Source of the DNA: Blastopirellula sediminis
Lineage (GTDB): Bacteria; Planctomycetota; Planctomycetia; Pirellulales; Pirellulaceae
NCBI RefSeq assembly: GCF_020966755.1
Contig: NZ_JAJKFT010000004.1
Span: forward strand, 186,001 to 250,000
Direction of reading: 5' to 3'
DNA length: 64,000 nucleotides
The notes beneath the pieces were generated by a model. It saw only the letters and a program-made list of their open reading frames with translations, searched no databases and was not told the DNA's origin. Shown here piece by piece: positions 45,320 to 53,067 of the stretch. The stretch's first letter is position 1. Each line of letters opens with the position of its first letter. The position numbers were made by a program, and so were the translations under genes.

Positions 45320-45334
45320 GCGCATAGGATCTCT
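45320..45334 (-). promoter_or_regulatory. Shared motif upstream of PcfJ-like copy 2
   Basis: On the minus strand AGAGATCCTATGCGC, 14 nt before the start codon, identical to the motif of copy 1 at 14 of 15 positions and at the same distance. Its ATG opens a 23-codon ORF (45325 to 45254) that overlaps the gene start out of frame. Confidence 0.5.
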
Positions 45335-45476
45335 ATAGTGAGAAAACGACGGCAATAGACAGGCGCTGTTCGGCTTTGGTTTCATGGGTAAAAACTCCAA
45401 CAAGAAATGGGGTCGTGGAGAAGGAGACACGCGCGTAAAGATGCGGTTCGCGCACGTTGACGACAGAGAGCGTCAA

Positions 45477-45761
45477 CTAAAGAAGCTTGGGATCTTGGTC
45501 GCCGCTAAGAATGCGAACGATTTCCACGTCGGAAGTGCGATACCGAAAGAAGATCACGAATCGACCAAACGCAGTTGCCCGGATACCGGTCCCGAGTTCC
45601 TCACGCGCATCTCCGACATCCGGCTGCGTTGCGATGAATCGGCATTTGTCGCGGATTTTGACCTACCAACGTCGCGCGGCGTTCGGCTTGTCGCGAGCGA
45701 TATGAGAGGCGATGTTCGTGAGATCCGCTTTCGCTTCGGCCGAATATCGCAATCGACTCAT
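45477..45761 (-). pseudogene. parE: ParE-type toxin gene interrupted by an in-frame TAG
   Basis: The minus strand from the ATG at 45761 reads MSRLRYSAEAKADLTNIASH then IARDKPNAARRW, a TAG at codon 33 (45665-45663), and in the same frame VKIRDKCRFIATQPDVGDAR, EELGTGIRATAFGRFVIFFR and YRTSDVEIVRILSGDQDPKLL before the final stop at 45479-45477. Without the TAG this is a full 94-residue RelE/ParE toxin (mRNA interferase or gyrase poison family). The start is 12 bp after the antitoxin stop, the usual layout. The single point change (from CAG, GAG or AAG) probably silences the toxin; no internal start after it gives a complete domain. Confidence 0.82.
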
Positions 45762-45773
45762 GGGCAGTCCGCG

Positions 45774-46016
45774 TTAGGAACGCTCTGATTCGATTTTAGA
45801 AATCGCAGCTTTTACTTCCGCGAAAACTTCGTCCTCGTCAAAAGCTTCGCCGGCGTCGAGTTGTCGAGCCCCTTTGGCGATTTCCTGGCGTAGCGATTCC
45901 TGAGTTTGCAGCAAGCGGATTCCTGCGGCGACCGCTTCTTCAGCTGAGGAGAACCGCCCCTGTTTCACAAGCGATTGGATGAAATCGTCGAATTCGGTGG
46001 GAAGTGACAAGTTCAT
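45774..46016 (-). CDS. parD: ParD-type antitoxin
   Basis: An 80-residue protein with the ribbon-helix-helix start MNLSLPTEFDDFIQSLVKQG then RFSSAEEAVAAGIRLLQTQE, followed by an acidic toxin-binding tail (GEAFDEDEVFAEVKAAISKIES). It matches the short ParD/CC2985 family of type II antitoxins, which bind the toxin and repress their own operon. The reading frame is intact although the toxin gene behind it has a premature stop. Confidence 0.85.
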   Translation of the reverse strand: MNLSLPTEFDDFIQSLVKQGRFSSAEEAVAAGIRLLQTQESLRQEIAKGARQLDAGEAFDEDEVFAEVKAAISKIESERS

Positions 46017-46161
46017 GCGAGTTCTTTGTGGAACGCCAGCGTAAGAGGCAATAAGAATATCAAAACGGATCGTCCACTACGAACAACGCTAGTATACGCT
46101 CCCTAATCCGATTGGGACAAATCGATTCCCATTACCAAGTTCGCAGAGCGGACCCTACGAC

Positions 46162-46389
46162 CTACAAGCTCACATAGACGACCACCGCCGTCAGGATGCT
46201 GATGACGATGCCGTAAAAGGCTTCCTGTTCAAATTCGGCGCCAAGTTCCGGATTGTAGGAGGAGATCATCGACCAGCAGAGGATCACCCCCATCGGCAAT
46301 GCGAAGATGGGGTGCGTATTGACGGCGACGGCGAAACAAATCGAAACGCCGCAGACCAGTACGAACAGCGTTTTGAGGCCGAAGATCAT
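46162..46389 (-). CDS. Small hydrophobic membrane protein
   Basis: A 75-residue protein with membrane stretches LKTLFVLVCGVSICFAVAV, IFALPMGVILCWSMI and GIVISILTAVVVYVSL, probably three helices. It starts 9 bp after the sulfatase stop, so it may be its operon partner. No family is recognised. It is short, so it is moderately uncertain that it is a gene, but the spacing and composition are good. Confidence 0.5.
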   Translation of the reverse strand: MIFGLKTLFVLVCGVSICFAVAVNTHPIFALPMGVILCWSMISSYNPELGAEFEQEAFYGIVISILTAVVVYVSL

Positions 46390-46398
46390 CCGTGTGCG

Positions 46399-47865
46399 TT
46401 ACAGCTCCGGAATTGGATCGTCCTTGTGAATGACTTCCCCTTCCCAGATCGGGATGTTGTCATCGTAGGTCAAAATGCGATGGGCGCTGCCAGGCGCCGC
46501 GTGGACGTCGACTTTCGGCAGCCACGACGCAAGTTCCTTTTTGACCTCGGCTAGCTCCGGTTTGTCGGCGAGGTTGTTGATTTCCTGCGGGTCGGACTGC
46601 ATGTCGTACAGCTCTTCCGAACCGTCGGCGTAGTGAATGTAACGCCATTTTTCGGTACGGATGCCGTGGTTGCCTTGGTTGTGCGTCGTGATCGCCGGAC
46701 GTTCGCGCTCGGCTTTCGCATCTTGCAGTTGCGGCGTTAGCGAGAGTCCTTCCAGATCGCCCTTGGCCGGCAGGCCGCACAAGTCGATGAGCGTCGGATA
46801 GATGTCGAGCAGTTCGACCGGCTGCGTGCATTTCCCTTGGATCGCCACGCCGGGGCCGGCGAAGATCAGCGGGACGCGAGTCGAACGATCCCAAAGCGTG
46901 TTCTTGCCGGTGATTCCTTTTTCGCCCAAGTGCCAACCATGGTCGGACCAGAGAACGACGACGGTGTTGTCGGCGTAGCCGTTCGCTTCGAGCGCCTTCA
47001 TGACGCGACCAACTTGATCGTCGACGAAGCTAGTGCAGGCCAAGTACGAGCGGACCAGATTGCGCCACTCGCCCGACTCGACCAGGAACTTTTGACGCGG
47101 TTCAGGGAGCTTCCAGTGCAGATACCACGAGAAGCGGGGCGTATCGTCTCGATCCTCTTGCATGAACGGCGGGAGTTGGACTTCGTCTTCCGGATAAAGA
47201 TCAAACCACTTCTGCGTCGCATAGCAAGGAACATGCGGCAGGAAGAAACCGACCGACAGGAAGAAGGGCTCTTTCGGTTTGTTGTCGAGCGTTTCGACCG
47301 CCCAGCTGGCGACGTGGTAATCTCCCTTATCTTCGTCGCGATGTGGGAAGGTCCCCCAGTCGACCAGCGGATGAGGCGCTGGCGTTTGCACCAGTTTTTC
47401 TTTCGGCTTGGCGCCGACGGCCGATGCCGGACCAAGATGATCGAACTCGTCATCCTTTTTCGGATGACGGCCGTAGTTGCCGTGAAAGATCTTGCCGGTC
47501 GAGTAAGAGGTGTAGCCGTTCTTTCGCAGGTACTGCGGCAGCGTGACCAGATCGCTCAGGCTGTCGACGTCGCGGAACCAAGGAGCCAGACCATGAATAC
47601 CGGTCGTGCTGGGACGAAGTCCCGTCAACAAACTGGTGCGGGACGAATTGCAAAGGGGCGCCTGACAGTGGGCGTTCAAGAAGACGGTGCCGCGGGCGGC
47701 GAGCGCGTCGATGTAAGGAGTCTTCGCTTGAGGATGTCCGCCGAGACAGCCGATCCAATCGTTTTGATCATCGATGGCGATGAACAGGATGTTGGGCTTT
47801 TCGGCAAGCGCGAGCGACGTGAAAAACGGGAGTGCGAGGAGCGCACAGAAGGCAAGACGAATCAT
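46399..47865 (-). CDS. Exported sulfatase, iduronate-2-sulfatase type
   Basis: A 488-residue enzyme with a signal peptide (MIRLAFCALLALPFFTSLALAE) and the type I sulfatase layout. Metal motif: NILFIAIDDQNDWIGCLGGH. Active-site motif: CQAPLCNSSRTSLLTGLRPSTTG, where the modifiable residue is the Cys of CNSSR; the canonical CXPXR has Pro in place of Ser. Then GKIFHGNYGRHPK, WSDHGWHLGEKGITGKNTLWDRSTRVPLIFAGPGV (second metal site) and the C-terminal WRYIHYADGSEELYDMQSDPQEINNLAD. The closest type is iduronate-2-sulfatase-like, used by planctomycetes on sulfated polysaccharides. A formylglycine-generating enzyme is needed for activity and is not in this window. Confidence 0.92.
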   Translation of the reverse strand: MIRLAFCALLALPFFTSLALAEKPNILFIAIDDQNDWIGCLGGHPQAKTPYIDALAARGTVFLNAHCQAPLCNSSRTSLLTGLRPSTTGIHGLAPWFRDVDSLSDLVTLPQYLRKNGYTSYSTGKIFHGNYGRHPKKDDEFDHLGPASAVGAKPKEKLVQTPAPHPLVDWGTFPHRDEDKGDYHVASWAVETLDNKPKEPFFLSVGFFLPHVPCYATQKWFDLYPEDEVQLPPFMQEDRDDTPRFSWYLHWKLPEPRQKFLVESGEWRNLVRSYLACTSFVDDQVGRVMKALEANGYADNTVVVLWSDHGWHLGEKGITGKNTLWDRSTRVPLIFAGPGVAIQGKCTQPVELLDIYPTLIDLCGLPAKGDLEGLSLTPQLQDAKAERERPAITTHNQGNHGIRTEKWRYIHYADGSEELYDMQSDPQEINNLADKPELAEVKKELASWLPKVDVHAAPGSAHRILTYDDNIPIWEGEVIHKDDPIPEL

Positions 47866-47959
47866 GGGGCGATCTCGGGGCGGGAGATGGTGACAGGAGT
47901 CGACGCCCCGATTCTAGTTGATCCCGCCGTGAGATTCACCCTTTCGGCCGACGAATCGC

Positions 47960-48244
47960 TTATTCGGCCGGCGGATTCTCTTCGTTCCCTTGTTGCCGAG
48001 CGGCCAGGATCGCGTTGATCAGCGCGTCCGGAGCCGGTGGGGGAGGGTTCATCTTGTTGCAGCAAGCCGCTTTGCCCAGGATCAACGTTTCGCGGTAGTT
48101 GTCGAGGTAATGCTTGCAGCAAGGGCAATGCTCGAGGTGCGTTTCCATCACCTCTTGCTGGTTGGTGGGAAGCGCTTGGTCGAGAAAATCAGCGAGGTAC
48201 TCGTAGATTTCTTTGCAGGATAGTTTGGCGTGGTTCATGTTCAT
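47960..48244 (-). CDS. Zinc-finger anti-sigma factor
   Basis: A 94-residue cytoplasmic protein. It has the H-x-x-x-C-x-x-C motif of ZAS anti-sigma factors (HLEHCPCC near residues 37-44) and an upstream Cys (LSCKEIYEYLADFLDQAL), the usual N-terminal layout of RsrA/ChrR-like proteins. Its ATG overlaps the sigma-factor stop (ATGA), so they are translationally coupled. No membrane helix, so probably a soluble redox or metal-responsive partner. The C-terminal part (PPPPAPDALINAILAARQQG) is short. Confidence 0.88.
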   Translation of the reverse strand: MNMNHAKLSCKEIYEYLADFLDQALPTNQQEVMETHLEHCPCCKHYLDNYRETLILGKAACCNKMNPPPPAPDALINAILAARQQGNEENPPAE

Positions 48245-48855
48245 GCACCTTGCATATGAGGATCTAGCAAGGATTTGAGCGCTTGGCGTGCCCGATGAAG
48301 TCGCGTTTTTACAGCGCCGGGCGACAGTTCCAAAACTTCCGCCGTTTCTTCGGTGCTCATCTGTTCGATGTCGCGGAGGAGCAAAACGGTTCGGTAGGAT
48401 TCTGGCAATTCGGAAATCTTCGTCCGGACAAGTTCGCGAATCTCGCGGTCGTTAACGGCGGTATCAATGGTAACGGCCCAAGCCGGTTCATGACCGTCGC
48501 GATGACCGTTACTCACAAATTGCGGCAACAAATCATCAATCGGCTTCTCCGGCTTCCGGCGACGCGTCCGCAGCTTCATCAGCGACGCGTTGACCACAAT
48601 CCGGTGGAGCCAGGTCGAAAGTTGCGAGTTTCCCTCGAACCGTTCAATGGACCGAAATGCTGACAGGAACGCATCTTGCAACGCATCCTGGGCATCTTGC
48701 TCCTGGGTCAGAAAACGACGGGCTACGGCGAGCATTCGCCCGCTGTAGTCTCGCACCAAACGCTCGAAAGCGGCCGGATCGCCCGACTGTAACCCCTGCA
48801 CCAATTCGGCTTCGGTTACGAAGGGATCGGCGAGTGGACGTTGAAAACTTTCCAT
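48241..48855 (-). CDS. ECF RNA polymerase sigma factor
   Basis: A 204-residue sigma70-family ECF factor. Region 2: AFERLVRDYSGRMLAVARRFLTQEQDAQDALQDAFLSAFRSI then LSTWLHRIVVNASLMKLR. Region 4: ELPESYRTVLLLRDIEQMSTEETAEVLELSPGAVKTRLHRARQALKSLL. It is encoded directly upstream of its presumed anti-sigma factor with a 4-nt overlap. The target genes and the trigger are not shown by the sequence. Confidence 0.92.
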   Translation of the reverse strand: MESFQRPLADPFVTEAELVQGLQSGDPAAFERLVRDYSGRMLAVARRFLTQEQDAQDALQDAFLSAFRSIERFEGNSQLSTWLHRIVVNASLMKLRTRRRKPEKPIDDLLPQFVSNGHRDGHEPAWAVTIDTAVNDREIRELVRTKISELPESYRTVLLLRDIEQMSTEETAEVLELSPGAVKTRLHRARQALKSLLDPHMQGA

Positions 48856-48996
48856 GTTTGGCAGAATAACAGATCGAGAAACGGCCGTCTATTCGGACAA
48901 GTAAGGTAGGATTTTCCTAGCAAGGCTTGAATCGGCGCGGGGCCAAGCGCACGATCAGATAGTCGGGCGGTAGATAATGCATCAAAGGGTATTGAG

Positions 48997-50418
48997 ATGT
49001 CGAAGCTGACCGGATGGTTACTCCTAACCTTGGCGGTAATTCTGCCGCAAGCGTCCCAGGCCGCTCCGCTGAGCGTCGCCTTTGGCGAAGTGGACATTAC
49101 CCCTGAGGTCAAAGCGGGCAAGCCGGTCTTCCTGGCCGGCTACGGCTATAACCGTCGCGCCACTGGCGTCCATGATCCGATCATGGCCCGAGCCGTGCTG
49201 CTCGACGACGGTCAGCAGCGAATCGCGATCGTCGGCGTCGACCTGATCGGGCTCGCCTTTCCTGACGTCGAGCGAATTCGCGAAAAGCTTCCCAACGTCG
49301 ATTACACGCTCGTCGCCAGCAGCCACAGTCATGAAGGCCCCGACGTGATTGGGATCTGGGGACCGAATCCTTTTACGCGCGGCGTCAATGACGACTACGT
49401 CACGATGGTCGTCGACAAGGTGAGCGAGATGGTGGCGTCGCTCGAAAAAGAGTTGAAGCCGGCCACCATTAAGTTTGGAACGGCCGAGGATGCGAAGCTG
49501 CTCCGCGATAGTCGCTTGCCCGTCGTTTACGATCCGACGCTGCGTGCGCTGCGATTCCAATCGCCCGATTCCGGCGTCGATCTCGGAATGCTGGTGCAGT
49601 GGAACTGCCATCCCGAAGCGATGGGCCCCAAGAACACGCTGCTGACCGGCGACTTTCCGGCGACGACCGTTGCGGAACTGCAAAAGAAGTATCACTGCCC
49701 CATCGTCTATATATCCGGCGCGGTTGGCGGACTGTTGGCTCCGCCGCGCGGACTGTTTCATGACGCGCAGGGAAATGAACTGAAAGAAGGGGATTTCGCC
49801 TACTGCGAAGCGTACGGACGAGCCGTCGCCCAGCTTGCCGAATCGGCGATTGACGCGGCGACGCCGCTCACCGCGACGCCGTTTCGGGTGGTCGCCAAGC
49901 CGGTGCTGATTCCGGTCGAAAACCCCCTTTATCGCTTGGCTCGCAAGGTGGGGATCGTGAAGCGACCCGTCTTTCAGCTGACGGACGATTTTGAAACGTT
50001 CGGACGCCAGGCGACCGAAGAGTTTCGACCCGAAGATGCCGGCGTCAAATCGGAAGTCGCCGTCGTGGCGCTAGGCGAATTGCGAATCGCCTGCATCCCG
50101 GGCGAGATTTACCCTGAGCTTGTTTACGGCGATTTCCAAATCCCGGCCGATCCGAACGCCGACTTCTCGGAGTCGCCGCGCGAGCCAAGTGCGGCGGCGC
50201 TGTTGGCCGACAAAAAGTGGATGTTGTTCGGCTTGGCGAATGACGAAGTGGGGTACATCATCCCGAAAAGCCAATGGGACTCGAAGGCCCCCTACGCTTA
50301 CGATCGCGAAGATCGCCAATATGGCGAAATTAATAGTTGCGGGCCGGAAGTCGCTCCGATCGTGATGGAAGCGCTGCGACGCCGGGTTGTGGAAATGGAT
50401 GGGGCAGGGAAGGAGTAA
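48997..50418 (+). CDS. Exported neutral/alkaline ceramidase-like protein
   Basis: A 473-residue protein with a signal peptide (MSKLTGWLLLTLAVILPQASQAA) and the N-terminal non-lysosomal ceramidase domain: VAFGEVDITPEVKAGKPVFLAGYG, ARAVLLDDGQQRIAIVGVDLIGL, then VASSHSHEGPDVIGIWG with the zinc-site histidines and NCHPEAMGPKNTLLTGDFPA. GAVGGLLAPPRG follows. Bona fide ceramidases are longer and have an extra C-terminal domain, so this is ceramidase-like and the substrate is uncertain. The gene is convergent with tsaB with no gap. Confidence 0.85.
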   Translation: MSKLTGWLLLTLAVILPQASQAAPLSVAFGEVDITPEVKAGKPVFLAGYGYNRRATGVHDPIMARAVLLDDGQQRIAIVGVDLIGLAFPDVERIREKLPNVDYTLVASSHSHEGPDVIGIWGPNPFTRGVNDDYVTMVVDKVSEMVASLEKELKPATIKFGTAEDAKLLRDSRLPVVYDPTLRALRFQSPDSGVDLGMLVQWNCHPEAMGPKNTLLTGDFPATTVAELQKKYHCPIVYISGAVGGLLAPPRGLFHDAQGNELKEGDFAYCEAYGRAVAQLAESAIDAATPLTATPFRVVAKPVLIPVENPLYRLARKVGIVKRPVFQLTDDFETFGRQATEEFRPEDAGVKSEVAVVALGELRIACIPGEIYPELVYGDFQIPADPNADFSESPREPSAAALLADKKWMLFGLANDEVGYIIPKSQWDSKAPYAYDREDRQYGEINSCGPEVAPIVMEALRRRVVEMDGAGKE

Positions 50419-51096
50419 CTACGCCTTCTCTTCCAATTTTTCCTCGGCCGCACTTTTGCGGTAGTACTGCGGGGCCAGTTTCCAGTGGTCGCCGCGAGCT
50501 CCGGCTTGATAGTCGGCCCAGGCTAACTGTCCGACGGTTGCCGCCATCGGTCGCCAGCAAGTTTCGGGCAGGATTTCGACGCCGGTCGGGATCTCCCCCT
50601 GCAGCTTGGAGAGGGCGGTTCCGCTGACGCAATCGCCGGGAGATAGCGCCGCGAGCCAGGCGTCGATCTCGACGATCTCCGTCGTACTGGCGACGACCCA
50701 ATCGGCGGCGTCACGCTGGTATTTCGCTGTGAATAGTTCCTGCCGCTGAGCGTCGATGATGGTCAGAACCGTATCGACTTCGGCCGGAGACTGGGCGGCG
50801 ATCACGCGCAAAGTATCAATCCCCAGGACTTCCGCCTTGGCGACGTAGGCGAGCGCTTTGGCGGTCGCAACGCCGATCCGTAAGCCCGTAAAGGATCCGG
50901 GGCCATGCGAAACGGCGATCAACTCGATCTCGGTCGGTTTCCAGCCAACTTCACGAAAGGTTTCGTCCAGAGCCGGTGTGATCGCGGCGGCGGTGCGGAG
51001 CGACGGGTCGAGTTCTACCTGTCGCAACAGTTGATCCCCCTCCAGCAAGGCAAAGGAAGATTGGCGAAGCGAGGTCTCAAGTGCCAGCAGCTTCAT
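50419..51096 (-). CDS. tsaB: tRNA threonylcarbamoyladenosine biosynthesis protein
   Basis: Partner of TsaD in making t6A37 of ANN-decoding tRNAs. The 225-residue protein shows the ASKHA family start MKLLALETSLRQSSFALLEG, the hallmark AVSHGPGSFTGLRIGVATAKAL near 63-83 and VLTIIDAQRQELFTAKYQ. It ends with a helical region. The stop lies directly against the ceramidase-like stop, with opposite direction. Confidence 0.93.
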   Translation of the reverse strand: MKLLALETSLRQSSFALLEGDQLLRQVELDPSLRTAAAITPALDETFREVGWKPTEIELIAVSHGPGSFTGLRIGVATAKALAYVAKAEVLGIDTLRVIAAQSPAEVDTVLTIIDAQRQELFTAKYQRDAADWVVASTTEIVEIDAWLAALSPGDCVSGTALSKLQGEIPTGVEILPETCWRPMAATVGQLAWADYQAGARGDHWKLAPQYYRKSAAEEKLEEKA

Positions 51097-51154
51097 GGCG
51101 ATGTATGATTTCCGGGCGTGCGAATCTGGACGACGACAAGGGCGTGGTTCATGC

Positions 51155-51183
51155 TTGACCTAGGTCTTTATCCTACCTAAACT
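51155..51183 (+). promoter_or_regulatory. Possible promoter of the phosphoesterase pair
   Basis: TTGACC at 51155-51160, a 17-bp spacer and TAAACT at 51178-51183 (5 of 6 and 4 of 6 matches). Transcription would begin near 51190, with a leader of about 115 nt. Confidence 0.45.
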
Positions 51184-51306
51184 TCGGGGCTAGGTCTGCA
51201 ATCGCGACGCCTAATAGGCTACCATTGATGCATCGCTCCGGTAGGGGAGCCCCGGCCGAAAGCAGTTCCGAAATACCCTCCCTAGGCAAACGAAAGGTAG
51301 TCAGGC

Positions 51307-52059
51307 TTGAAACGAGCGCTGATTAGCGACATTCATGGCAATCTAGAAGCGCTGACCGCGGTTCTGGATGACATTCGACAGCAGGGTATCACCGAGATCT
51401 ACTGCCTGGGGGATGTTATCGGATATGGACCGAATCCGGTCGAGTGCCTGGACCTGATCCGTCGCAAATGCACGATGTGCCTTCTGGGCAATCACGATCA
51501 AGCGGCCCTGTTTGATCCGGACGGTTTCAACCCGGTCGCGTTTCGCGCGATCTTGTGGACCCGCGATCAGATCGACAATTCGACCGGCGGCCCCAACCTG
51601 GTGAACGAACGCTGGGACTTTCTGGGGGAACTTCCCCGCACGCACGTGGAGCCGAGTCGGCTGTTCGTGCATGGCTCGCCGCGCGACCCAACAAACGAAT
51701 ACGTCTTTCCGGAAGATGTCTACAATCAACGGAAGATGGAAAACCTGTTCGATCGGCTCGACCAGTTCTGCTTCCAGGGACACACCCACATCCCGGGGAT
51801 CTTCACGCCGAGCCTCGAGTTCTTCGGACCGGACGAATGCGACAACGTTTATCGTCTCGGTGACGAGAAGGCGATGTTCAACGTCGGCAGCGTCGGCCAG
51901 CCGCGTGACGGAGACCCGCGTTCGTGCTACGTGATCCTGACGGAAGAGTCGGTGATGTACCGTCGCGTCGAATACGATTTCAACGTCACCGCCAAGAAGA
52001 TCTACGAAATTCCGGACCTCGACAACATGTTGGGAGACCGGTTGAAGGAAGGCAGATAG
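51307..52059 (+). CDS. Metallophosphoesterase (first of a tandem pair)
   Basis: A 250-residue calcineurin-like phosphoesterase starting at a TTG. All metal motifs are seen: [62 protein letters not shown] and [20 protein letters not shown]. It is a phosphodiesterase/phosphatase of the YfcE-like or diadenosine-tetraphosphatase-related group; substrate unknown. The gene 45 bp downstream is a close paralogue of equal length. Probably cytoplasmic. Confidence 0.85.
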   Translation: MKRALISDIHGNLEALTAVLDDIRQQGITEIYCLGDVIGYGPNPVECLDLIRRKCTMCLLGNHDQAALFDPDGFNPVAFRAILWTRDQIDNSTGGPNLVNERWDFLGELPRTHVEPSRLFVHGSPRDPTNEYVFPEDVYNQRKMENLFDRLDQFCFQGHTHIPGIFTPSLEFFGPDECDNVYRLGDEKAMFNVGSVGQPRDGDPRSCYVILTEESVMYRRVEYDFNVTAKKIYEIPDLDNMLGDRLKEGR

Positions 52060-52103
52060 GATTCTGCCTCGCAATACGCCGCTAGCCTGATGAGACGACT
52101 TCG

Positions 52104-52856
52104 ATGAAACGCGCGATCGTCAGCGACATCCACGGAAATCTCGAAGCGCTGACGGCAGTGATGACCGATATCGCCTCGATCGGAGTCACCCAGATTTACT
52201 GTCTGGGGGACATCATCGGCTACGGTCCGAATCCGCGCGAATGCGTCGACGCCGCGCGGCGGTTCGATTTCTGCATTCTCGGCAACCACGATCAGGCCGC
52301 CTTGTTTGATCCGGAAGGCTTCAGCCAGGGCGCCGAGCGGGCGATCTTCTGGACCCGCGAGCAACTGGAAACCGGCGGCGATACCGATCCGGAAGTCGCC
52401 AAACGGTGGAAATTTTTGTGCGAATTGCCGCGAACTCGGATCGAGGGGGACTGGATGTACGTACACGGTTCAGCCCGCAACCCGCTGAACGAGTACGTTT
52501 TTCCCGAGGACGTCTACAACAGCCGCAAGCTGGAGCGGATTTTCTCGATCATTCCGAAGTATTGCCTCCAGGGGCATACCCATGTTCCCGGCGTTTTTGC
52601 CGATGATTTCACCTTCGTCGCTTCGGCCGATCTCGAAAATAGTCGCTATCGGCTGGGGCAGCGGAAATTGATGGTGAATGTGGGAAGCGTAGGGCAGCCG
52701 CGAGACGGCGATCCGCGCAGCAGTTACGTGGTGCTTCACGACGACGAAGTCGAATTTCGCCGCGTTCCGTACGATTTTCACGTGACGGCCGCCAAGATTC
52801 GGGGAATCGATAGTCTCGACAACACTCAGGCCGACCGCCTTTCGGACGGGCGTTAA
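52104..52856 (+). CDS. Metallophosphoesterase (second of a tandem pair)
   Basis: A 250-residue paralogue of the preceding gene with the same motifs: [85 protein letters not shown] and [20 protein letters not shown]. Both genes begin at very similar positions ([11 protein letters not shown] and [11 protein letters not shown]), so this is a tandem duplication. Divergence is mainly in the central loop and the last 30 residues. The two could form a heteromer or act on related phosphodiesters. A small gap then leads to yidC. Confidence 0.85.
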   Translation: MKRAIVSDIHGNLEALTAVMTDIASIGVTQIYCLGDIIGYGPNPRECVDAARRFDFCILGNHDQAALFDPEGFSQGAERAIFWTREQLETGGDTDPEVAKRWKFLCELPRTRIEGDWMYVHGSARNPLNEYVFPEDVYNSRKLERIFSIIPKYCLQGHTHVPGVFADDFTFVASADLENSRYRLGQRKLMVNVGSVGQPRDGDPRSSYVVLHDDEVEFRRVPYDFHVTAAKIRGIDSLDNTQADRLSDGR

Positions 52857-53067
52857 ATCCGCGATAATCGGCCTATTCTCGCTAGCAGCGGCTTCGCTCT
52901 TCTTTCAGCGCGAAATAAGGCGAAATAGACGTATCGGATTGTTTCTCGATTTGCGCGGCGTGGTTGCAAGATTCTCCCATGCCATGAGAATACATCCAAA
53001 TAGGCTTTGATCACGCGCCTCCGCTATGGGGTCGCATTGTTTCTTTCGTCCAGCAGGGTTTGTAGTT

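Noticed and set aside
45384-45788. A 134-codon plus-strand open frame
   Set aside because: It covers the minus-strand ParE remnant, which is the better explanation since the ParE reading makes a recognisable toxin next to its antitoxin.
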